Of a stretch of DNA of 21,436 nucleotides, positions 14,946-21,436 are shown one piece after another (the first letter of the stretch is position 1; each line of letters starts with the position of its first letter). This DNA comes from Thermaerobacter marianensis (GTDB lineage: Bacteria > Bacillota > Sulfobacillia > DYIH01 > DYIG01), in NCBI GenBank assembly GCA_020723725.1, contig DYIG01000005.1, positions 3,375 through 24,810 of the forward strand, written 5' to 3'. Under the pieces are notes generated by a model. The model worked only from the letters and a program-made list of their open reading frames with translations. It did not search any database and had not been told where the DNA came from. Made by a program: the position numbers and the translations under genes.

Positions 14946-15383
14946 ATGCTTCGCACATTGACCCTTTTATTGAGCCTGATGGCAGTGGCACTGGCTCTGG
15001 CTTCCGGGTGCTCCACCAGGGACACCACGGCGGAACAAACTCAAAGGACACAGATACCGTCCCAATACAAGCTGCGGGCCAACCCGTTCGGCCCTCTCGA
15101 CCGCAAGGCGCTTGCAGAGGGCCAGCAACTGTATGAACTCCGCTGCCTGGTCTGCCATGGCGAGGACGGGAAGGGCAAGGGGTTCGGCGCCCCCGATCTG
15201 AACGTGCCACCGGCTGACCTGACCAATGTGGAGAAATACGGGAATCTGACCGATGGCGAGTGGTTCTATCTCATCAGCCAGGGGAATCCCCTCCGCCAGA
15301 TGCCCGCCTGGCGGCGTTTCCTCGGTGAAGACGACATCTGGCGGTTGGTGCTCTATGTAAGGCAGTTCTCCAGGAAAACGTGA
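14946..15383 (+). CDS. Monoheme cytochrome c lipoprotein
   Basis: The 145-residue precursor has a hydrophobic signal sequence (LRTLTLLLSLMAVALALASGC) ending in a lipobox LASGC, so it is probably lipid-anchored on the outer face of the membrane. The mature part has one heme c site CLVCHG at about residues 66-71, and a downstream MPAW segment that could give the methionine ligand, as in class I cytochromes c. The spacing GQQLYELRCLVCHGEDGKGKG is typical of small electron-carrying cytochromes. ATG 14946 is placed by the signal peptide and a GGGGTGG site; a GTG at 14919 would add nine residues. It stands alone on the plus strand, divergent from the DUF2249 gene. Its redox partner is unknown. Confidence 0.9.
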   Translation: MLRTLTLLLSLMAVALALASGCSTRDTTAEQTQRTQIPSQYKLRANPFGPLDRKALAEGQQLYELRCLVCHGEDGKGKGFGAPDLNVPPADLTNVEKYGNLTDGEWFYLISQGNPLRQMPAWRRFLGEDDIWRLVLYVRQFSRKT

Positions 15384-15441
15384 GAGCCTCTTTAAGCTTT
15401 CCTCCCATAACTGATATCTTAATAAATGGGAGGGGGATAAC

Positions 15442-16497
15442 ACGAAGCCAGACATCCACAACGCCAAAATTTTAATTGTAGATGACCAAGCGACAAACGT
15501 CCGCCTGCTGGAAACGATTTTGCAAGCAGCGGGTTATGTCAACCTATGTCATACCACTGATTCACGCCGCGTTCTGGATTTGTACTCGAGTTTCGAGCCT
15601 GACTTGATCCTCCTGGACCTGCTCATGCCGTACCTTGATGGTTTTGGGTTAATGGAACAGATCAAGGGGATCGACCAGGAGTTCTCTGTCCCCATCGTTG
15701 TTCTTACAGCGTTATCCGACAGGGAAACACGCCTCAGGGCCTTGGAAGCCGGGGCCAGGGACTTTATCGTCAAGCCCTTTGACAAAGTCGAGGTTCTGAG
15801 CCGGATTCATAACATCGTTGCGGCTCAATTGCTGCAAAATGCCCTGTTCGATTAGAACAGGATCCTCGAGCAGAGGGTCTTCGATCGAACCCAGGAGCTG
15901 CATGAATCGAGGCTGGAGGTTATTCATCGCCTGGCACGTGCCGCTGAGTACCGGGACAAACACACGGGGTTTCACATTATTCATATAGGTTATTTCAGCG
16001 CCCTTCTCGGCAGGACCATTGGCTTGAGCGATCATGAATGTGACGTGCTGCTGAACTCCAGTCCAATGCATGACATAGGGAAAATCGGCATCCCCGACCG
16101 CATTTTGCTTAAACCCGGCAAATTGGACGATGAGGAATTTGAAATCATGAAAACCCACACCACCATCGGGGCTGAGCTTCTATCGGGCAGCAAATCTGAA
16201 CTCATGCAGGTGGCCGAGGTAATTGCCCTGAGCCATCACGAAAAATGGGATGGTTCTGGTTACCCCGCAGGTCTGCGCGGAGAAGACATCCCCTTGGCCG
16301 GACGCATCTGCGCCCTGTGCGATGTCTTTGACGCCCTGACCTCTGATCGCCCCTATAAAATGGCCTGGCCTGTTGAGAAGGCGGTTGCTCACATACAGCA
16401 GCAAAGCGGCAAACACTTTGACCCAAGGTTGGTGGAGGCTTTCGCCACGATCTGGCCCCGGATGTGGGGAATGAAAAACACAAATGTTGCACGTTAA
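15442..16497 (+). pseudogene. Response regulator with HD-GYP domain, interrupted
   Basis: Reading one frame from 15442 to 16497 gives an RpfG-like protein: a receiver domain (KILIVDDQ, LILLDLLMP with the phosphorylatable Asp, VVLTALSD, DFIVKPF) and an HD-GYP c-di-GMP phosphodiesterase domain (PMHDIGKIGIPD, then SHHEKWDGSGYPAGL). Two lesions interrupt it. An in-frame TAG at 15853-15855 falls in the linker helix where relatives carry Gln (LFD-stop-NRILEQRV), consistent with CAG to TAG. The ribosome binding site GGGAGGGG is followed after 6 bases by ACG instead of ATG at 15442-15444, with no other good start before the receiver domain. The two halves are otherwise intact, so the damage is recent or the gene is read in an unusual way. 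Confidence 0.85.
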
Positions 16498-17714
16498 TCG
16501 GCTAAAAACACGCCCACTTCCTCAAGTAGTTGGTCCCGGTGTTCTTCATACAGCAACCAATGGGTAGCGTCGCCGACGATAACTTCCCTGCGCTTTGACA
16601 CCCCGATTAACCGGTCAATGAATGTAGGATCGGCGAATTCGTCCCGGTCACCCCTGATCAATAGTGTCGGGGCCTGAATCCTCGAAGCATCATAAATAGG
16701 CCGGTCGGTCCAGATGTAATAAAGATCGACCAGTGGCCCCATAGGCCGACGGATCTGACCCTTCTTTGAGCTTATTTGGGGATCCGATGCCAAAAAGACC
16801 TTGCTAACCACATCAAGGGCTTCCTGGCTTCGCACCTTCCCTTTGGAGGGGCCTACTACCTTGCCGATCATCATGTCCCAATGCCCCTTCAGGGCGGGCA
16901 CTCCCACTACCTGATAAGCTGGCAGCTTAGGGTTAATCTCCCCAGGGGCATTTGGGTTCTCAAACTGTTTGGCCATCCAAGGGAGATTAAAGCCATGCAT
17001 AGCCCCGTATAATACTAATTTCCCCACCCTGTCCGGGTACTCTGAGCTGTACATCCCGGCAACCACGGCGCCCCAGGACCAGCCTATCAAATCGACACGT
17101 TCAACGCCGCATCTATTCTGGATATATCTAATTGCCGCATCTACATCCCTGACCATGTCCGTAGCCCTCACCACCGGAGGATTCTCCCCTGCTGGTTGCT
17201 CCATAGCCAAAGGCCGGGTCGACTGACCGAAACCACGAAAATCCATGGCCCAAACGTCAAAACCACGTTTGGCGAGGTCGTCCATCCACGAATAACCGGT
17301 CACATCAAAGGCCATTGCCGTTGGTACCCCGTAAGGGTGTAAGAGAAGAACAGCCTTCGGAGCACAGTTGTCTACACCAGCCAACCTCTTCTCGCGCAAG
17401 TAAAGTCTGCTCCCTGCTTCTGCTCCCTCAATGCTATGTTCCTTCAGTACAACCCCTTGGGACGTTTTCGCTTTAAGGAAAGACCTTGCATCCTCCAAAG
17501 TGGCTGTTGCAGGGATGGTTCCCCCCGCTGCCCTGGCAAGTGCTGCACGTTCGGCAGCCGCTTTCATTCTTTCTAAATCGCCCTTTTCATTGGCTAAGTG
17601 CCATTCCTCCTTAGCCTTAACAATCTCCTCATCAGGCGTCAGTGCCAATACTCCCCCAGCCAATACACACAACCCTAAAATGGTTACCGTTATAAAAGGT
17701 GCCCTGATACGCAC
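16494..17714 (-). CDS. Alpha/beta hydrolase with N-terminal signal or anchor
   Basis: The 406-residue protein begins with a signal peptide or membrane anchor (FITVTILGLCVLAGGVLAL, residues 7-25), then a charged helical region (27-85), then an alpha/beta hydrolase domain. The nucleophile elbow is GWSWG with Ser213, the acid is likely Asp356 or Asp358 in RGDRDEF, and the base is His385 in GDATHW. The strand LLLHPYG (124-129) supplies the oxyanion-hole region and MDFRGFGQS the following loop. Substrate is unknown; esterase or lipase activity is plausible. GTG 17714 has AAGG 4 bases upstream; TTG 17735 is an alternative without a site. Its stop overlaps the convergent stop of the HD-GYP gene through a shared TTAA. 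Confidence 0.85.
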   Translation of the reverse strand: MRIRAPFITVTILGLCVLAGGVLALTPDEEIVKAKEEWHLANEKGDLERMKAAAERAALARAAGGTIPATATLEDARSFLKAKTSQGVVLKEHSIEGAEAGSRLYLREKRLAGVDNCAPKAVLLLHPYGVPTAMAFDVTGYSWMDDLAKRGFDVWAMDFRGFGQSTRPLAMEQPAGENPPVVRATDMVRDVDAAIRYIQNRCGVERVDLIGWSWGAVVAGMYSSEYPDRVGKLVLYGAMHGFNLPWMAKQFENPNAPGEINPKLPAYQVVGVPALKGHWDMMIGKVVGPSKGKVRSQEALDVVSKVFLASDPQISSKKGQIRRPMGPLVDLYYIWTDRPIYDASRIQAPTLLIRGDRDEFADPTFIDRLIGVSKRREVIVGDATHWLLYEEHRDQLLEEVGVFLAD

Positions 17715-17751
17715 GTTGCCTTGGCGCCCCCACAAATAGCTTTTTATCTCG

Positions 17752-17780
17752 ACTATAGTTAAATGGCCTGGATAAATTAA
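17752..17780 (-). promoter_or_regulatory. Candidate promoter of the alpha/beta hydrolase gene
   Basis: On the minus strand TTAATT (17775-17780) and TATAGT (17752-17757) are spaced by 17 bases. The -10 is a 5/6 match, the -35 a weak one. The hydrolase start lies 38 bases downstream. Confidence 0.4.
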
Positions 17781-17845
17781 TCATCCTTGAGAGCACTCTT
17801 TCAGGGGGTTTTGATACTTCCGTGTAATTGCATGCTACCAAAGAA

Positions 17846-18298
17846 CTACCGTTGTTCCAGGGGGGCATGCGTATCTCGGACGGGAACAGACTCCACTGAG
17901 AGCGCGGCCAGCATACCGAGCAGGGCGAACCCGGCAAAGACAAGGGGGGTCAGGAGCGGTGTGTGATGCAATAGAGCATTCAAGTTAAGCCTACCGGCTG
18001 ACAGGATGTCACCATTCAGATGAATATAGAAACCGGCCAGACCGGTCAAAGCCACCATGAGCATTGTCCCACCAAAAACCATGGCGACAAACTCCCCGTC
18101 CCCTGAACGGTCTGCCGCCCCTTCCCCATCCGGATCCTTCGCCACCCCCTTCACCGCCATGAGGACAGCAGCCTCAGCCGCCAACAACCCCATCGCCGAT
18201 GTCAGCCATTCAGTGACGGTGAAACCGTTGGGTCGATGCTGTATGACCGCCGTGGCCGTGAGGTCAAGGAAAGAGAAGGCCACTATGCCCAGAAGGAT
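17846..18298 (-). pseudogene. C-terminal part of a multi-span membrane protein, fused to cytochrome remains
   Basis: About 150 codons remain of a protein with four hydrophobic segments: ILLGIVAFSFLDLTATAVI, a span around SAMGLLAAEAAVLMAV, another around AMVFGGTMLMVALTGLAGF, and a last one near the C-terminus (LVFAGFALLGMLAAL). A charged loop lies between the second and third. The frame enters directly from the cytochrome fragment at a truncated heme site (CATC followed by Ile, not His), so the original N-terminus of this membrane protein is missing. Similar-looking membrane partners often accompany periplasmic multiheme cytochromes as quinone-side subunits; that role is inference. I do not recognise a named family. 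Confidence 0.55.
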
Positions 18299-19281
18299 AC
18301 AGGTGGCGCAGGTAGGAACAGGCATGCTGCTGGTTGACACTCGCCCGCTGGGGGCATGGAGCTTCATTTCCCCGCTGCGCATTGCAAAGGCGATACCGTG
18401 CATGGAGTTCTGATAAACTTCTATTTGCGGGTGGTCGGGACCTATGTGGCAGCGGCCGCAGGTTGCGGGGTTGCGGGCCTCCGCCACGCAGAACCTGTGG
18501 TCCATGTGGCAGGCCGAACATGTGCCAATGGACCCATCGGGCCGGGGCGCACCGATACCGTGGCACCGTTTGCAAGCCATCTGCGTAACCTCAGGGCCCT
18601 CCCTACGGTAAATCTCGTGGACCTGTTTCGGCCCTTCCCTTTTGTCCAAGTCACTGAGATCCTCCGGCAGATGGGGGTGGAAGGCCTTTACTTCCTCCTT
18701 TTGCCTTTCGTTCAGACCCTCTTGGGTTAACGAGAGCCAGGACAGGCAGCGTGACCGCTGCGCGTAAACTCCCTGATCTGTTCCTTATGGCATTGCTGGC
18801 AGGCTCTCGGTGTCGGGTTGTCCACTATTCTGAAACCATAGTGACTGTAGGTTAAGGGGTTCTCATCGTAGCCCTTATGACAGCCGTAGCAGGTAACCCC
18901 CTTGTGACTTAGCAGGGATGCGTTTTAGTCCTCCACCACGGTCGGCGTCTCCCGAGCGTGACAGGAAGCGCACCGGTTGCCTGTGTTCTGCAAAGCCAGG
19001 AAACGGGGCCGGGGCGTATTCAGTGGGTGCAGATCGTTGTGGAACAGGGCCATCACCCCGGTGCTCACCAGGAAATCGGGCGCGGCGAGCAACGCAAGAA
19101 CTATTCCTTTATGGACCGGGGAAAGCCTGGCTGCCGCTACTGAGACCTTGGAACCCCTAGAGACCGTACCCTGGCGGCCCAGGTTGAGCAGGGAATTAAT
19201 CAGCCTGTTCACTTCATCCAGGCGGGCTGACAATTCCCTTAGACCTCGACGGAGATCCATCCTATCCGAATCCTGGGCCAA
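18299..19281 (-). pseudogene. HAO-like multiheme cytochrome c, decayed
   Basis: The reverse strand encodes pieces of a hydroxylamine-oxidoreductase-like octaheme cytochrome. A TTG start at 19281 has AGGAGG 7 bases upstream, followed by a helical lead, a membrane anchor (GIVLALLAAPDFLVSTGVMAL) and heme site CASCH. A TAA at 18925-18927 stops this frame; the same frame then carries CYGCH and CQQCH until another TAA at 18727. Near 18735-18755 the reading shifts frame and continues (SWLSLTQEGLNE) through CKRCH, CSACH and CGRCH with the family-like segment GPDHPQIEVYQNSMHG. The last site is cut to CATC at 18299. Six complete heme sites and one truncated one remain of the eight expected. HAO-like enzymes act on nitrogen oxides outside the membrane. 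Confidence 0.8.
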
Positions 19282-19527
19282 ACGGGAGCCTCCTGTAGAA
19301 TCGTGGGGTCAATTGCCTTTAATAGGAGTGTTTCCGCGGCGATGGGGCATTATTACCATATCTACCGCCATACCCCACCGCAGCACGATGTTCTCCTATG
19401 GTCCTTAATCATCGCGCCCGGTGGATGCCAATTAGTACAGGCGGACCGGATGGAGGTTATGGTGCCATGTTTCCCCACTAGGGAGTTTTCAAGTTGAGGA
19501 AAGATGGCTAAAAGGGGGCGCACATGA

Positions 19528-19689
19528 GCCAGAGGGATTATTGGTACCAACCGTTACGTGCCTAGTGGTGATACGTGGCATATTATAATTTGGCCCTCTT
19601 CCCATAACGGGAAACAGCCCGGTTCTTTTATGGTAAAAGGTACTATTCCCAGGGATAAGTTATTAAAGATAGCGAATTCCCTTAAATAG
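19528..19689 (+). pseudogene. DUF4367-like C-terminal fragment
   Basis: From just after a TGA at 19525 to a TAG at 19687-19689 the plus strand reads 53 codons ending GTIPRDKLLKIANSLK. This closing pattern (MVKG-TI-RDKLLKIANSL) is like the last strand and helix of DUF4367/outer-membrane-lipoprotein-sorting-like domains, where the usual form is G-LSKEELIKIAESL. No start codon with a ribosome binding site precedes it, and the same frame upstream has stops at 19495 and 19525. I read it as the surviving tail of a dead gene for an exported or membrane-anchored protein. The family call rests on a short motif. Confidence 0.4.
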
Positions 19690-19728
19690 GGTTCGGCATT
19701 TAAGCAAAACTGCTAGGTTCCAGTTGAC

Positions 19729-19772
19729 TTTCGATTCGACAGGAGGCGTGTTATCCCCTTCTGTCGACGAAA
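19729..19772. terminator. Imperfect inverted repeat downstream of rlmD, possible terminator
   Basis: Nested arms TTTCG / CGAAA, CGACAG / CTGTCG and AGG / CCT pair around a loop of about 10 bases (outer arms 19729-19733 and 19768-19772). It lies 67 bases beyond the rlmD stop on the downstream side and 40 bases beyond the DUF4367-like fragment, so it could end either transcript. There is no T-run on either strand, so it is not a standard intrinsic terminator. Confidence 0.4.
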
Positions 19773-19796
19773 CGGGGCTTGACCGGCCTCGTTCAT

Positions 19797-19826
19797 ATCA
19801 GAAAATCAGAAAATCAGAAAATCAGA
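19797..19826. repeat. Short tandem repeat, unit TCAGAAAA
   Basis: The unit TCAGAAAA is repeated three times in perfect register, with a fourth partial TCAG copy. It lies 12 bases beyond the rlmD stop codon. Such 8-base arrays often vary in copy number between strains by replication slippage. Confidence 0.85.
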
Positions 19827-19838
19827 TTGCCATTACAA

Positions 19839-21293
19839 TCAACACCATGCCCCTAAACATCTCTCCAGCAGCACCACGCACTCCACATGCGCAGTCTGCG
19901 GAAACATATCGACCGGCTGAACACCGGCCACCCAATAAGCACCGTCTCGGGTCAATTGTTCCAGGTCACGGGCCAGGGTGGAAGGGTTGCACGACACATA
20001 CACGATCCGGGGGGGCGCCAGCTTCAAACAAGCGTCAATGGCCCCCTTCTCGCACCCCTTCCTTGGGGGGTCGAGAATGATGGCATCGACCGGCAGGCCA
20101 TTCCGTGAGGCGACCGATCCCAGGACCTCCTCCACCCGGCCCGCAACAAACCGCGCATTCCCGAGGCCGTTCAACCGGGCGTTCTCCCGGGCATCGGCAA
20201 CCGCCGCCTCCACTTCCTCTATGCCGAAAACCAGGCGGGCGCGTGTGGCCGCCATCAGGGCCATCGACCCCGTTCCACAATAAGCATCAATGACCAGGCC
20301 GCCACCCTGTGGAGCCGCCCATTCCACAGCGCGCTCATACAATCGCTCCGCCTGCAGGGGGTTCACCTGAAAGAACGAGGTCGCGGACACCTTGAACTCC
20401 AGGCCCCCCAGGCGCTCCACAATATATGGCCTGCCCCAGACAGGGACCGTTTTCTTCCCCAGAATCACATTGGACCGCTCGCGGTTGACGTTCTTGACTA
20501 TGCCCACCAGTTCCGGGACGCGGTCCTGCAACTCCCGGGCGAAACCCTCTTCGTCGGGGATGGCCTCCCCATTGATGACAAGGACGGCCAGGACCTCCCC
20601 TGTACGGAACCCCACCCGGGCCACAACGTGCCTGAGCAAACCCTCACCGGTTCGTTCGTCGTATGCCTCCAGCCCCCTCCGGGAGGCGACAGCGCACACC
20701 GCCTCAACCACGTCGTTGATAAGGGGGTGCTGCAGCATGCACCCGGCCCCCTCTGGAAGGGGCACAACCCTATGGGTCCCCCGCCTGAAGAACCCGGACA
20801 TCACAAAACCTGCAACCGCGCCCGCGGCCAGGGGGACCGCGGCTTTATTCCGGTAGTGCCACGGATCCTCCATCCCCCACACCGGGGGGACAGCCACGCC
20901 TCTGAGGCCCCCTATGCGCTCGAAGGCGTCGATCACCAGTTGTCGCTTCCACTGGAGCTGAACATCATATGAGGCGTTTTGCAACTGACAACCGCCACAA
21001 TCGCCCGCCACCTGACAGGGCGCCTCGGTTCTGCCGGGTCCAGGGCGCAGGACCTCCCGCAGCTCGCCCCGCGCAAAGCGTTTCTCCACGGTGTGGATAT
21101 CAACCAAAGCGAGGTCTCCCGGAACCGCGAGGGGTACGAACACGGCGAAACCCTGATAACGCCCGACCCCGTCTCCCTCCGAGGCCAAGCCGGTGATCTC
21201 TACCTGCACCGTGTCGCCGGGATTCAGAGGAGCCAGAGGAGCTCGGGCGGCTCGAGGAGTTCGCGGGGCTCGAGGGGGCTTCCCTTTCGCCAT
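19839..21293 (-). CDS. rlmD: 23S rRNA (uracil-C5)-methyltransferase, RlmD/RlmCD type
   Basis: This 484-residue enzyme methylates a uracil of 23S rRNA at C5 with S-adenosylmethionine. A TRAM RNA-binding domain (about residues 24-85) is followed by the 4Fe-4S cysteine set Cys93, Cys99, Cys102 (GDCGGCQLQ) and Cys185. The methyltransferase domain has DAYCGTGSMAL (336-346) and LDPPRKGC (407-414), with catalytic Cys435 in SCNPSTLARDL and the proton-abstracting Glu471. In Gram-positives one enzyme (RlmCD) can modify two sites, so the exact target is open. The first 22 residues are a Pro/Ala/Arg-rich low-complexity extension. ATG 21293 has GAGGAG six bases upstream, embedded in the last codons of lepA, from which it is separated by 3 bases. 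Confidence 0.93.
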   Translation of the reverse strand: MAKGKPPRAPRTPRAARAPLAPLNPGDTVQVEITGLASEGDGVGRYQGFAVFVPLAVPGDLALVDIHTVEKRFARGELREVLRPGPGRTEAPCQVAGDCGGCQLQNASYDVQLQWKRQLVIDAFERIGGLRGVAVPPVWGMEDPWHYRNKAAVPLAAGAVAGFVMSGFFRRGTHRVVPLPEGAGCMLQHPLINDVVEAVCAVASRRGLEAYDERTGEGLLRHVVARVGFRTGEVLAVLVINGEAIPDEEGFARELQDRVPELVGIVKNVNRERSNVILGKKTVPVWGRPYIVERLGGLEFKVSATSFFQVNPLQAERLYERAVEWAAPQGGGLVIDAYCGTGSMALMAATRARLVFGIEEVEAAVADARENARLNGLGNARFVAGRVEEVLGSVASRNGLPVDAIILDPPRKGCEKGAIDACLKLAPPRIVYVSCNPSTLARDLEQLTRDGAYWVAGVQPVDMFPQTAHVECVVLLERCLGAWC

Positions 21294-21296
21294 GCG

Positions 21297-21436
21297 CTAC
21301 TCCTCGACCTTCAACACGGCCATGAAGGCTTCCTGGGGGATCTCCACCCTTCCAACCTGTTTCATGCGCTTCTTGCCTTCCTTCTGCTTCTCCAGCAGCT
21401 TGCTCTTACGGGTAACGTCACCGCTGTAGCACTTGG
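21297..21436 (-). CDS. lepA: Elongation factor 4 (LepA), C-terminal end, cut by the window edge
   Basis: The last 46 codons read KCYSGDVTRKSKLLEKQKEG, then KKRMKQVGRVEIPQEAFMAVLKVEE and a TAG stop at 21297-21299. This basic C-terminal tail is the unmistakable end of LepA/EF4, a ribosome-binding GTPase that acts on stalled or mis-translocated ribosomes. The rest of the gene lies beyond the right edge. It is followed directly by rlmD, so both are probably on one transcript of ribosome-related genes. Confidence 0.95.
   Translation of the reverse strand, partial: KCYSGDVTRKSKLLEKQKEGKKRMKQVGRVEIPQEAFMAVLKVEE

Larger units (their letters stand above)
19282..19838. other. Interval without intact genes between the cytochrome remains and rlmD
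   Basis: The 557 bases contain the upstream region of the cytochrome pseudogene, a DUF4367-like C-terminal fragment (19528-19689), an inverted repeat (19729-19772) and a short tandem repeat (19797-19826), each listed separately. Other frames here are short, lack ribosome binding sites and show no family motifs. Confidence 0.6.

Noticed and set aside
15853..15855. Pyrrolysine insertion at the amber codon of the HD-GYP gene
   Set aside because: The position is a linker helix where Gln is expected, the start codon is also damaged, and TAG ends other genes in this window (lepA and the restriction endonuclease), so ordinary inactivation is simpler.
1..21436. CRISPR array, tRNA or rRNA genes
   Set aside because: Looked for regularly spaced direct repeats and typical tRNA or rRNA core sequences on reading through; none seen. 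The only tandem repeats are the 13-mer and 8-mer arrays, which have no spacers.

Overview
The window reads as chromosomal DNA from a GC-rich anaerobic Gram-positive bacterium, most likely a member of the Clostridia of the Peptococcaceae/Desulfotomaculum type. The basis is the combination of a rapZ gene, a cobalamin-riboswitch-controlled cbiMNQO cobalt transporter joined to anaerobic corrin genes, Gram-positive style strong ribosome binding sites, a lipoprotein c-type cytochrome, multiheme cytochrome remains, and an rlmD gene directly behind lepA. The genus assignment is inference; no rRNA gene is present.

Layout. 1-476: 5' part of rapZ (minus). 591-1404: two small plus-strand ORFs, one with a weak GHMP-kinase-like look and one a possible single-span membrane peptide. 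1405-2050: gene-poor, with a 27-residue relic of an IS110-family transposase and a hairpin-containing repeat-like segment. 2051-6639 (minus): a compact operon cbiM-cbiN-cbiQ-cbiO-cbiE-cbiT-cbiL with overlapping or closely packed genes, preceded by a cobalamin riboswitch (about 6763-6975), a possible Shine-Dalgarno-sequestering hairpin and a candidate promoter. 7048-12491: a visibly AT-richer accessory island with an AlwI-family restriction endonuclease, a fused double adenine methyltransferase, a divergent third methyltransferase with an N-terminal helix-turn-helix-like segment, and a Phd/ParE-type toxin-antitoxin pair. 12493-14839 (minus): a DUF2249 gene, cobD (threonine-phosphate decarboxylase) and a membrane protein of unknown function. 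14946-15383: a monoheme cytochrome c lipoprotein. 15442-16497: a response regulator with an HD-GYP domain that has lost its start codon and carries an in-frame amber codon. 16494-17714: an exported or anchored alpha/beta hydrolase. 17846-19281 (minus): wreckage of an HAO-like multiheme cytochrome c, broken by a stop, a frameshift and a deletion that joins it to a membrane protein tail. 19282-19838: no intact gene; a DUF4367-like C-terminal fragment, an inverted repeat and a short tandem repeat. 19839-21436 (minus): rlmD and the 3' end of lepA.

How it fits together. Cobalt uptake (CbiMNQO) and three corrin-ring methylation/decarboxylation steps (CbiL, CbiE, CbiT) sit under one B12 riboswitch. 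CobD, which makes the aminopropanol-phosphate used for the nucleotide loop, lies on the other side of the defence island, so the island may have split a once contiguous B12 locus. The right half of the window carries several decaying genes for redox and signalling functions close together, suggesting relaxed selection there, or else sequence errors that should be excluded.
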